From Bacillota bacterium (lineage in GTDB: Bacteria; Bacillota_I; Bacilli_A; RFN20; CAG-826), in the NCBI GenBank assembly GCA_016872075.1, contig VHBF01000019.1, positions 1-8,189 of the forward strand: a stretch of 8,189 bases of DNA, given 5' to 3'. Numbering within the stretch: the first letter of the stretch is position 1; each line of letters begins with the position of its first letter. The notes beneath the pieces are model-generated. The model was not told the DNA's origin. It searched no databases and saw only the letters and a program-made list of their open reading frames with translations. The translations under genes and the position numbers were made by a program. This document shows, piece after piece, positions 1-6,760 of the stretch.

Positions 1-1192
1 TGTTGGCAATATCTGCACCCGAGAAACCTACGGTTCGCTTAGCAAGATTATCAAATTCAACAGTTGGGTCTAATTTTTTATTTCTAGAGTGAACAGCAAA
101 AATGGCCGCTCTTCCTTTTCGATCAGGCAAGTTTACTGTAATTTGCCGATCAAAGCGTCCCGCTCGTAATAGGGCTGGGTCAAGTACGTCTTCGCGGTTA
201 GTAGCAGCAATAACGATAATACCTGAGTTATCTGAAAAACCATCTAATTCCACAAGTAATTGGTTGAGGGTTTGTTCACGTTCATCGTTACCACCGCCCA
301 TACCAGCACCACGTTGACGACCAACGGCATCAATTTCATCAATAAATATTAAGCAAGGGGCGTTACGTTTGGCTTGACGGAACATGTCGCGAACACGGCC
401 AGCACCAACCCCAACAAACATTTCAACAAAATCGGAGCCTGAGATAGAGAAGAATGGGACGCCTGCTTCACCGGCAACCGCTTTAGCAAGTAAAGTTTTA
501 CCCGTTCCTGGAGGACCTACTAATAAAACACCACGAGGCAATTTAGCGCCTAATTTGGTAAATTTGGCTGGTGTTTTTAGATATTCAACTAATTCAACTA
601 ATTCAGCTTTTTCTTCTTCAGCGCCTGCAACATCGCTAAATTTAATTTTAGAGTTATCTTCTCTCCGCGCTCGAGACCGATTAAATTCAAGGGCTTTGTT
701 ATTTGTGTTGTTAACACTGGCATTCATTCTAGAAAAGATAAATAAGAAGACGAGGGCCGAACCTCCGACCACAAAAATGGTAGGACCCCAAGCATCAAAC
801 CAATTGGTTTCAAAGGCATTATTGGTATTCCAAATTTGGGCAAAGAAATAGCCTTGAGTTGGATCGTTTTCATCAATTAATCTTGTGCTTAAGGCTTCAT
901 CTACCGCATCCTTAATGAAGGTATTGCTTGTTTCAAAGGTAGCAGTGAAATAGATGGTGCTTCCTTCATCACTAACATAGTTTCCAGAAAGAATGGTGAC
1001 GGTTTCTCTTTCGGTGGTAGTGATTTCTTTGATGTCTGCGGTTTGTAAGAAATTACCTAAGTTGGTGGCAGGAATATTGACCGTGCCGACCGGATTAGAA
1101 AAAAACACCAGCCACACAAACGCCAAGACGGCAGTTGCCATCATAATGTATGGAAATAAGTAATTGATAAAGGTGGTTGGTTTTCGATTCAT
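1..1192 (-). CDS. ftsH: ATP-dependent zinc metalloprotease FtsH (5' part, C-terminus outside window)
   Basis: FtsH is a membrane-anchored AAA+ protease that degrades misassembled membrane proteins and short-lived regulators. The first 397 residues are visible. In order they show a hydrophobic segment at about 11-31, an extracytoplasmic domain at about 33-135, a second membrane segment at about 137-154, and then the AAA+ module. That module has the VAGAEEEKAEL entry motif (188-198), Walker A GPPGTGKT (226-233, Lys232), the FVG pore-loop motif in MFVGVGAGRVRDMF, Walker B LIFIDEID (281-288), and an SRH-type segment with LLRAGRFDR whose arginines are R343 and R346. The HEXXH zinc site should lie beyond base 1 and cannot be checked. 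The ATG at 1190-1192 is preceded by TAAGGAG and places the first TM segment normally. It follows tilS as in Bacillus, but without hprT in between, and appears to have its own promoter. Identification is firm. Confidence 0.97.
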   Translation of the reverse strand, partial: MNRKPTTFINYLFPYIMMATAVLAFVWLVFFSNPVGTVNIPATNLGNFLQTADIKEITTTERETVTILSGNYVSDEGSTIYFTATFETSNTFIKDAVDEALSTRLIDENDPTQGYFFAQIWNTNNAFETNWFDAWGPTIFVVGGSALVFLFIFSRMNASVNNTNNKALEFNRSRARREDNSKIKFSDVAGAEEEKAELVELVEYLKTPAKFTKLGAKLPRGVLLVGPPGTGKTLLAKAVAGEAGVPFFSISGSDFVEMFVGVGAGRVRDMFRQAKRNAPCLIFIDEIDAVGRQRGAGMGGGNDEREQTLNQLLVELDGFSDNSGIIVIAATNREDVLDPALLRAGRFDRQITVNLPDRKGRAAIFAVHSRNKKLDPTVEFDNLAKRTVGFSGADIAN

Positions 1193-1197
1193 GATTG

Positions 1198-1204
1198 CTC
1201 CTTA
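1198..1204 (-). promoter_or_regulatory. Ribosome binding site of ftsH
   Basis: On the minus strand TAAGGAG stands five bases before the ATG at 1192. It is one of the clearest Shine-Dalgarno sequences in the window and supports this start. Confidence 0.85.
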
Positions 1205-1225
1205 ATCGGTGATGATATAGAGAAA

Positions 1226-1231
1226 ATTATA
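1226..1231 (-). promoter_or_regulatory. Proximal -10 box upstream of ftsH
   Basis: A perfect TATAAT lies on the minus strand in the tilS-ftsH gap, about 34 bases upstream of the ftsH start. At 17-nt spacing the -35 position (1249-1254, TCATAG) is poor, and there is no TGn extension. It is therefore a candidate that may need an activator, or it may be a chance AT-rich match. Confidence 0.45.
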
Positions 1232-1253
1232 CACGATATCTTCTCGTACTATG

Positions 1254-1283
1254 ATTATATTCTATTCTAAAATCTCTAACCAA
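1254..1283 (-). promoter_or_regulatory. Distal candidate promoter upstream of ftsH
   Basis: A second perfect TATAAT (1254-1259, minus strand) has TTGGTT (1278-1283) upstream with an 18-nt spacer, matching three of six -35 bases. The element overlaps the last codons of tilS. With the proximal box it would give ftsH tandem start sites 28 bases apart. No CIRCE operator is visible in the gap. Confidence 0.4.
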
Positions 1284-2470
1284 TTATTCGCTTTAACATC
1301 ATAGTTTTTTTGGTATCGAGGCAAAAGAATAATGTCACCATTGGGCGATGTGAAGACTGGCCACACCCTTCTTAAAAATAGTGGCATTTTCCAATCAATC
1401 GCCAAGCGACGGAAGGGTTTTGCATAGGTTTTAATCGTTAATAAGTCGTTAGGTTTGCAAGAACGAAGAATAAAGGTTTCTGGGAGTTGAGGCATTCGCT
1501 CTAAATCAATAATCAATCCAGAAACTCTCACCGTGCCTTTAGGATTTTTAAACCGATAAGGTTTGATTAATTCATTCTTTACTAACCAAATGTGGTCATA
1601 CGCCTTTTCAAGATGCCACCCACGGGCGTAAGAAATAAGGATATTTGGTTTTTGAGAAGCGAGAATTTGTTGGATTTTATTTAACCATGACTCGGTAATA
1701 GGAAAGAAAATACCATGAGTTTGGTTTAATAAAAACCAATATAGGAAACGCTTTAAGATATCCCACTGTTGATACTGAGCAATCGGTAGAGAACGTTTTA
1801 CCATGAAAGGTTGCAACGATTGCAGCATTTGTTGTCGAAGTTGATTGGCTTCTTGAAATGCTTTTCTTTTTTTATCTTGTTCGGAAACCGTAAGTTTTTT
1901 TAATTCGACACGAATGCGATTGCGTTGATAAATTAACTTGGTGTTGCTGAAATCAATTGAATAAGGAATGTGGTGTTCAGAGCAATAATCCATTAAAGCT
2001 TCTTTGGATACATCAAGTAAAGGCCGATAGACCTTAACCCCCTCCCAAGAACCAAATGGGCGAATCCCAAAATACTCATAGAGGTTAGAGCGTTGAATCT
2101 GCATCATCGCCGTTTCTAAATCATCATCTTGATGATGGGCGGTTAAAATACCTTCTGCGTGAAGAGTGTTTACAAGCTCTTTAAAAAAGTCATAGCGAAT
2201 CTTTCTTGCTTGTGCTTGTAGATTTCCTTTGGGCATTTTAGAAACCTCTAGGATGTGTAATGGTAAATCATGGACCAAACAATATTGCTCAAGTTGGGAT
2301 TGTTCAAGATCGCTTTCTTTTCTTAAGTGGTAGTTAACGTGGGCGACTTCAATCTTAAGTGAGTGTTGTTGTAACAGATGTAAAAGTGCCATTGAATCAG
2401 GGCCAAAAGACACCGCCACCACATAGGTTTTAGCGGGATCGATAAGGTTTGGGTTGAGGAATGGTTTCAT
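1262..2470 (-). CDS. tilS: tRNA(Ile)-lysidine synthetase TilS
   Basis: TilS converts cytidine 34 of the CAU-anticodon tRNA-Ile to lysidine using ATP and lysine, so that the tRNA reads AUA as isoleucine. The 402-residue product shows the N-type ATP pyrophosphatase fold: a P-loop at 21-26 reading SFGPDS (family norm SGGxDS), the HHxDDxxET motif at 112-120, RPLL at 149-152, SN at 175-176 and RNRIR at 183-187. A TilS C-terminal domain follows from about 334, with the basic stretch and RVWPVF at 367-373. The reading frame stays open 28 codons upstream, but those codons lie inside rqcP. The ATG at 2470 gives a normal lead of 20 residues before the P-loop. No Shine-Dalgarno is visible and the start overlaps rqcP by 41 nt, so translation is probably coupled to it. 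The Phe in the P-loop is unusual. Confidence 0.95.
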   Translation of the reverse strand: MKPFLNPNLIDPAKTYVVAVSFGPDSMALLHLLQQHSLKIEVAHVNYHLRKESDLEQSQLEQYCLVHDLPLHILEVSKMPKGNLQAQARKIRYDFFKELVNTLHAEGILTAHHQDDDLETAMMQIQRSNLYEYFGIRPFGSWEGVKVYRPLLDVSKEALMDYCSEHHIPYSIDFSNTKLIYQRNRIRVELKKLTVSEQDKKRKAFQEANQLRQQMLQSLQPFMVKRSLPIAQYQQWDILKRFLYWFLLNQTHGIFFPITESWLNKIQQILASQKPNILISYARGWHLEKAYDHIWLVKNELIKPYRFKNPKGTVRVSGLIIDLERMPQLPETFILRSCKPNDLLTIKTYAKPFRRLAIDWKMPLFLRRVWPVFTSPNGDIILLPRYQKNYDVKANNWLEILE

Positions 2471-2669
2471 AATTTTGAATTGGGTTGAGTACTCGAATTT
2501 TGATGGTTTGATCTTTAAAATAAATATCGATGATGTCTTGGGGTTTAACTTCATAACTGGGTTTGGTGAGTTGATCGTTCACTCTGACTCGATTTTTTTC
2601 AATGGTTTCTTTCGACAAAGCGCGACGTTTTAATACCCCAATTTGCTTTAAATATAAATCTAATCTCAT
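2430..2669 (-). CDS. rqcP: S4-domain ribosome quality-control factor RqcP (YabO-like)
   Basis: This 79-residue protein is almost entirely one S4 RNA-binding domain (about residues 1-60), opening MRLDLYLKQIGVLKRR and followed by RVRVNDQLTKPSYEV. It closely resembles B. subtilis YabO, now RqcP, in both sequence and length. RqcP binds the obstructed 50S subunit with RqcH and supports C-terminal alanine tailing of stalled chains; that role is transferred from the family. An HslR-type heat-shock S4 protein is the main alternative, but the position next to mfd favours RqcP. The ATG is nine bases after the mfd stop, and its only SD-like sequence (AAAAGGAT) overlaps that stop region inside a small hairpin. 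The last 13 codons are also read in another frame as the start of tilS. Confidence 0.88.
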   Translation of the reverse strand: MRLDLYLKQIGVLKRRALSKETIEKNRVRVNDQLTKPSYEVKPQDIIDIYFKDQTIKIRVLNPIQNYETIPQPKPYRSR

Positions 2670-2686
2670 AGGATTAGTTTAATCCT
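2670..2686 (-). promoter_or_regulatory. Short hairpin over the mfd stop / rqcP ribosome binding site
   Basis: On the minus strand AGGATTA-AAC-TAATCCT forms a perfect 7-bp stem with a 3-nt loop. It contains the mfd TAA stop (2679-2681) and the AGGA that is the only SD candidate for rqcP, about 13-15 bases before its ATG. The structure could hide the SD until a ribosome finishing mfd opens it. It has no U-tract, so it is not a terminator. A stem this short in AT-rich DNA could arise by chance. Confidence 0.4.
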
Positions 2687-5600
2687 TTTTTGTAATATTA
2701 TCGTAGGTTTGCACAACCCCTCTAATCAAATCCATTAAAATCGCAAACCAATCACCGGTTTTATTTAATCGAATGCGCAGGATTCGATTAGCGTAATTAA
2801 TCTTCAATGCGTGCACATGCTGTTGAATAAGTTGAAATAATAACGTTCCTGATTTGTTGAGATTGGTAAACGCTTCGCTACAAAATACATCGATATAAGC
2901 CTTGGTTTCTTGCCACGATCCAACAGCGGGGTGTTGGGTTAATAAATCAAAGTGTCTTTTCTTTAATAAGTTTTGAACTTGGTCTGGCAACCTGCCATAA
3001 ATATCACGAATGTCATTTTCAATCGTTTGTAGTTCATCAAAATCTTTCGCCGATTCAATGGATTGATAGAGCTCAACCTTATCTTCTGTTTTGGCGTAGG
3101 TCTCTGGGATGTAAGCATCAATCATCAGTGATGGAGGTGGGGTAACGTGCGGTTTAACGATACCTGTTTTCTTCTCCTCAATCGCTTCATTGAGTAATTG
3201 TAAATACATATCAAGACCAACCGTATCAATAAATCCTGCTTGTTCTGGACCTAAAATGTCTCCCGCACCTCGAATCATTAAATCGCGTTGGGCAATCTTA
3301 TATCCACTACCTAATTCTGTAAACTCTTGGATTGCCTTTAACCGTTTAGCGGCTTGTTCATTAAGGCGTTCCGCTTCTTCGTAAAGTAAATAGGCGTAGG
3401 CAATACGATTACCACGACCCACCCGGCCTTTGATTTGATATAACTGAGATAATCCAAAGTTTGCCGCTTGTTCGATGATGATTAAATTAGCATTGGCGAC
3501 ATCGATCCCGTTTTCAATAATAGAAGTACAAACTAATAGATTAATATTGCCATTATAGAAATCAACCATCACATCTTCAATTTCATTTTTTTCCATTTGT
3601 CCATGGACAACCCCAACACGACTACCTTTAATCTTGGTGTTTAATTGCGAGGCGACAAAGTCAATGTCTTCAACGCGATTATGAAGATAATACACTTGAC
3701 CTTCTCTTGCGAGCTCTCGTTCAATTAATTCTTTAATAATCAGTGTGTCGTGGCGCATGACATAAGTTTGAATCGGGACGCGATTCAGTGGCGAGGTATT
3801 GATTTGAGACAATTGACGAATCCCCAATAAGGAAATTTGTAACGTTCGCGGAATCGGCGTCGCACTAAGCGTTAACACATCGACGTTGGTCTTGAGTTCT
3901 TTGATATTTTCTTTTTGTTCAACACCAAATCGTTGTTCTTCGTCCACAATTAATAAACCTAAGTCTTTAAAGATGATTTCTTTACTAAGTAAACGATGGG
4001 TACCGATAACCAATTGAATCTGCCCTGCTTTGATTTGCTTCATATATTCTTTTTGCTTTGCTTCAGGAATTAAGCGAGAGAAGATAGCAATATTAATACC
4101 AAAGGTGGCAAATCGATCAATCGCTCTTTCGTAATGTTGTCTAGCCAAGAGGGTGGTTGGACAAAGTATCGCTACTTGTTTGTGAGCATTCATTGCCTTA
4201 AAAGCAGCACGAAAAGCGACTTCAGTTTTTCCAAAAGCAACATCGCCACATAACAACCGATCCATGGGGAAAGGTTTTTCCATATCAGCTTTAATTTCAT
4301 TCACAGATCGTTGTTGGTCTGGAGTGAGTTCATAAGGAAACATGTTTTCAAATTGGGTTTGTAGTTCGTCATCAGCAGGGAAAGCAAAACCTTGTGTAAC
4401 AGCGCGATTTTTATACAAAGCAACAAGACGTTCTGCTAAATCATCCACTCTTTCTTTAATTCGCTTTTTGGTGCTTTCCCATTCTTTGGATTGGAGTCGA
4501 TGAAGTTTGGGTGCTGCTCCTTCTTTACCAGAAAATTTTCTCACTAATTTAAATTGGGACAACGGGACATAAAGAACATCCGTACCGGCATACTGAATAT
4601 GCAAATAATCTTTATGGAGACCATCAATTTCAATGGTTTTAACTCCTATGTATTGCCCGATACCAGAGTACTCATGGACCACATAATCACCAGGAGACAG
4701 ATCTTCGTGAGACGAAAGTATGGTCGCCTCTTTATAACGGGAAAAATATTTTGAAGTTTTTTGACGATACCCAAATAATTCTTTACTGGTAATACAAGCA
4801 AATTTAAAATCTGGGATTTCAAATCCTTCTTCAAGATTCAATAAGGTAATGGCAATCTTTTGGTTGGGGATTTGTAATCCTTCTGTGAGCGTAAAGGTTT
4901 GTTTGAGTTCTTGAAGTTGCGTTGTGAGTTGATCAAGTTGCGATTGAGTGCTAACCGCAAACAAGAGGTTGGGGTAAAGTGCAATCGCTGATTTTAGCGT
5001 TGTTTGTAAGGCACTGGTTTGATTTGAACCAATCGTGATGGGGCGAATAGAAAGATGAAAACCAGATTCGGAAACAAACTCCTTGTTGTAAATATTTTGC
5101 GTGGTACTTAAAACCCGATCAAGCGGTCGATACATTTGAAGATGGGAAAGTTGACGACCAGAAATGGATAATTCTTGGAAGTAAGACCACCCCTCTTCGA
5201 TGAGTAATTTAGCGGTGCTTTCAACTTGATCTTGATTGGCAATTAACGTAATCGCATTGGGTTGGTAATCTAAAATCGAATAATGGTTAGCCTGTGAAAA
5301 TCCTAAATAACGATAATGTTGGGCATGGATTTGATGTTGTTGAATGGATTGTAAATCACTTAATGTCACCGTCTCTAGCTGTGAATAAAGTTGCGGACCA
5401 ATTAATTTTAAATCACTAGCGAGCTGGGTTAAAACTTTGGTTTCTAAACCAGCTCTTTCTTCGGGTGTAAATAAAATATCACTTGCAGGAAGGATTTCTA
5501 CTTGATGAATTTGTTCAAATGAGGTTTGGTTGGCAATTTCAAAATACCGAATGCTTTCAATTTCTTCGCCAAAGAATTCAATTCGGACTGGGTGTGGTAA

Positions 5601-6143
5601 ATTCACCGAAGCGATGTCTAAAATGTCGCCACGAATCGCAAATTGAAGGGATGCATCGATTTTATTAACGCGTTGATAACCTGCGGCAATCAATAGCTTT
5701 TTGAGATGCTGAATTGGGTAACTTTCTCCAGGTTTAAGATTGAGTTTTAAACTTTCAATATATTGAGGGTTAGGCAAATACTTAAGCACACCGGCGGTAT
5801 GAGTGATGAGAATGAACGGTTTACGGGTTAATAATTGACTCATCACATAAAGACGTTGTGCCAACATTTCTTTGTTGTTTGCGATTGTATTCGCTCTTAA
5901 TAATTCGTCCACTGGATAAAAGAGACAGTGACTTTCACCGATAAAGCTGGTTAAGAGATCATAAACTTTTTGAGCGTTATATAGGTTAGAAGTAATCACG
6001 TGGATACTTTGTGGTTTTTCTAAATAAGCAGCCGCAACGGTTAAAGCGATTCCAATCGTGTCGTCCAAATGAAAAAGCCCCTTTTTCGATAAGAGGGGGG
6101 TGGTGATTTTGGTTTCTTGAATTTGTGAGAATAAGGATTTCAG
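2679..6143 (-). CDS. mfd: Transcription-repair coupling factor Mfd
   Basis: Mfd removes RNA polymerase stalled at DNA lesions and recruits UvrA. The product is 1154 residues from the proposed CTG start (B. subtilis about 1177). Domains in order are a UvrB-like N-terminal region (about 25-370), the CarD-like RNA-polymerase interaction domain (about 480-537, beginning PGDYVVHEYSGIG), and the RecG-like translocase with Walker A GDVAFGKT (633-640, Lys639), DEEQ (734-737), SATPIPRTL (760-768) and Q-x-x-GRVGR (903-910). A TRCF C-terminal domain lies at about 1010-1110. The frame opens after a TAG at 6147-6149. CTG at 6143 overlaps the pth stop as CTGA and has GAGGTGAT upstream. The next option, TTG at 6068, would drop 25 residues, the last of which align with the family's usual N-terminus. 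An Ala replaces the usual Gly in GDVGFGKT. The function is certain; the start is likely. Confidence 0.95.
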   Translation of the reverse strand: MKSLFSQIQETKITTPLLSKKGLFHLDDTIGIALTVAAAYLEKPQSIHVITSNLYNAQKVYDLLTSFIGESHCLFYPVDELLRANTIANNKEMLAQRLYVMSQLLTRKPFILITHTAGVLKYLPNPQYIESLKLNLKPGESYPIQHLKKLLIAAGYQRVNKIDASLQFAIRGDILDIASVNLPHPVRIEFFGEEIESIRYFEIANQTSFEQIHQVEILPASDILFTPEERAGLETKVLTQLASDLKLIGPQLYSQLETVTLSDLQSIQQHQIHAQHYRYLGFSQANHYSILDYQPNAITLIANQDQVESTAKLLIEEGWSYFQELSISGRQLSHLQMYRPLDRVLSTTQNIYNKEFVSESGFHLSIRPITIGSNQTSALQTTLKSAIALYPNLLFAVSTQSQLDQLTTQLQELKQTFTLTEGLQIPNQKIAITLLNLEEGFEIPDFKFACITSKELFGYRQKTSKYFSRYKEATILSSHEDLSPGDYVVHEYSGIGQYIGVKTIEIDGLHKDYLHIQYAGTDVLYVPLSQFKLVRKFSGKEGAAPKLHRLQSKEWESTKKRIKERVDDLAERLVALYKNRAVTQGFAFPADDELQTQFENMFPYELTPDQQRSVNEIKADMEKPFPMDRLLCGDVAFGKTEVAFRAAFKAMNAHKQVAILCPTTLLARQHYERAIDRFATFGINIAIFSRLIPEAKQKEYMKQIKAGQIQLVIGTHRLLSKEIIFKDLGLLIVDEEQRFGVEQKENIKELKTNVDVLTLSATPIPRTLQISLLGIRQLSQINTSPLNRVPIQTYVMRHDTLIIKELIERELAREGQVYYLHNRVEDIDFVASQLNTKIKGSRVGVVHGQMEKNEIEDVMVDFYNGNINLLVCTSIIENGIDVANANLIIIEQAANFGLSQLYQIKGRVGRGNRIAYAYLLYEEAERLNEQAAKRLKAIQEFTELGSGYKIAQRDLMIRGAGDILGPEQAGFIDTVGLDMYLQLLNEAIEEKKTGIVKPHVTPPPSLMIDAYIPETYAKTEDKVELYQSIESAKDFDELQTIENDIRDIYGRLPDQVQNLLKKRHFDLLTQHPAVGSWQETKAYIDVFCSEAFTNLNKSGTLLFQLIQQHVHALKINYANRILRIRLNKTGDWFAILMDLIRGVVQTYDNITKKD
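6072..6098 (-). terminator. Terminator-like hairpin inside the first codons of mfd
   Basis: On the minus strand CCCCTCTT (6098-6091), loop ATCG, and AAAAAGGGG (6086-6078) form a stem with four G-C and three A-U pairs and one C/A mismatch, followed by C and five T (6077-6072). This has the form of an intrinsic terminator for transcripts coming from pth. Because it lies within mfd codons 16-24 (counting from the CTG), it would act as a partial terminator or attenuator rather than a clean end. Confidence 0.4.
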
Positions 6144-6706
6144 TCGCTATCACCTCGATTAAATTGATTCATCGCTTGAGAGAAATTTGTCTTAATATAA
6201 ACTTCAATTGCAGATACTGCATCCTGAATTGCTTGATTCATTTTCTTTTGGTCCTCTTTGGAAGGAACCCCTAAAACATAATCCTTGCCCTTTTGGTCTA
6301 ATGGTACCGCGCCTATCCCAACGCGAATCCGTTTAATTTCTTGAGTGCTAAAGGTGTCGATGATATGTTGCATACCGTTGTGAGAACCACTTGAACCAGT
6401 CATTCTTAATCTAATTTTTCCTGGCTCTAACGCTAAATCATCATAGATAACTACGATTTCTTGGGGTGAAATTTTATAAAATTGACTGATTGCTGAGACA
6501 GATTGACCACTTAAATTCATAAAGGTTGTGGGTTTTAATAAGATGACTTGATGAAGCGTCTGGGTTACATATTCACCTTGAAAATTAGTTTTGAAAGGAG
6601 AAAGGTTCCATTTTTTTGCCAAAGCGTCTACCACCATAAAACCCATGTTATGGCGTGTATTGGCATATTCTTTTCCTGGATTTCCTAATCCAACAATCAA
6701 TTTCAC
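6140..6706 (-). CDS. pth: Peptidyl-tRNA hydrolase Pth
   Basis: Pth cleaves the ester bond of peptidyl-tRNAs released prematurely from ribosomes, freeing the tRNA for reuse. The 188-residue product is a normal length for the family. It shows GLGNPGKEYANTRHN with Asn9 and the catalytic His19, KPTTFMNLSG with Asn64, YDDLALEPG with the presumed catalytic-partner Asp89, and GSSGSHNG with Asn110, where Ser replaces the frequent second Gly. The start is GTG (6704-6706), with AAGGAA about ten bases upstream, and it gives the usual MKLIVGLGNPG N-terminus. It is the first gene of the minus-strand cluster. Its stop overlaps the mfd start by four bases, so the two are probably cotranscribed and translationally coupled. 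Confidence 0.97.
   Translation of the reverse strand: MKLIVGLGNPGKEYANTRHNMGFMVVDALAKKWNLSPFKTNFQGEYVTQTLHQVILLKPTTFMNLSGQSVSAISQFYKISPQEIVVIYDDLALEPGKIRLRMTGSSGSHNGMQHIIDTFSTQEIKRIRVGIGAVPLDQKGKDYVLGVPSKEDQKKMNQAIQDAVSAIEVYIKTNFSQAMNQFNRGDSD
6149..6156 (-). promoter_or_regulatory. Ribosome binding site of mfd, inside pth
   Basis: GAGGTGAT on the minus strand matches eight bases of the core anti-Shine-Dalgarno complement. Its AGG is nine bases before the CTG at 6143. It lies in the last codons of pth (Arg-Gly-Asp), and it is the main reason for choosing the CTG as the mfd start. Confidence 0.75.
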
Positions 6707-6715
6707 AACTGAATA

Positions 6716-6721
6716 TTCCTT
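6716..6721 (-). promoter_or_regulatory. Ribosome binding site of pth
   Basis: AAGGAA on the minus strand has its GGA ten bases before the GTG at 6706. This supports GTG as the start; no ATG is available nearby in frame. Confidence 0.7.
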
Positions 6722-6723
6722 GC

Positions 6724-6751
6724 TTAACTATCTTATCACGAGTGCTATACT
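6724..6751 (+). promoter_or_regulatory. Candidate extended -10 promoter of the DUF368 gene
   Basis: TTAACT (6724-6729, four of six -35 matches), a 16-nt spacer, and TGCTATACT (6743-6751), an extended -10 with five of six matches. Transcription would start near 6757-6760, at or within a few bases of the ATG at 6761. That predicts a leaderless or nearly leaderless mRNA, consistent with the lack of any Shine-Dalgarno before this gene. Confidence 0.55.
6730..6738 (-). promoter_or_regulatory. Candidate promoter of the pth-mfd-rqcP-tilS cluster
   Basis: On the minus strand TGATAAGAT reads as an extended -10 (TGn plus TAAGAT, four of six matches). The -35 region is weak: the best nearby hexamers, GTTTCA or TTTCAA, match three of six bases. 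A promoter must lie close by, because the divergent gene begins only 54 bases from the pth start, or within that gene. The exact box is uncertain. Confidence 0.4.
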
Positions 6752-6760
6752 TGAAACGAA

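Noticed and set aside
102..317. A 71-codon plus-strand frame opposite ftsH
   Set aside because: Rich in Ser, Arg and Pro and fully antisense to the conserved ftsH SRH region; no independent support.
583..605. Tandem 9-bp repeat (ATTCAACTA twice plus part of a third)
   Set aside because: It encodes the conserved ELVELVEYL helix that all FtsH proteins share in similar form; explained by the protein sequence.
384..851. A 155-codon open frame on the plus strand
   Set aside because: It is exactly antisense to the well-supported ftsH AAA+ region, including Walker A, has no family resemblance and no ribosome binding site; it is a shadow of ftsH codon use.
2471..2554. A 28-codon upstream extension of tilS
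   Set aside because: It lies wholly inside rqcP in another frame, is low-complexity and matches nothing in TilS; the ATG at 2470 gives the usual N-terminus.
6416..6439. Possible loss of a Pth active-site residue
   Set aside because: The catalytic and tRNA-contacting residues Asn9, His19, Asn64, Asp89 and Asn110 are all present; the Ser in GSSGSHNG is at a position that varies in the family.
6740..6748. GAGTGCTAT resembling the right half of a CIRCE (HrcA) operator
   Set aside because: The matching left arm TTAGCACTC is absent at the required nine-base spacing, so this is only a half-site match by chance.
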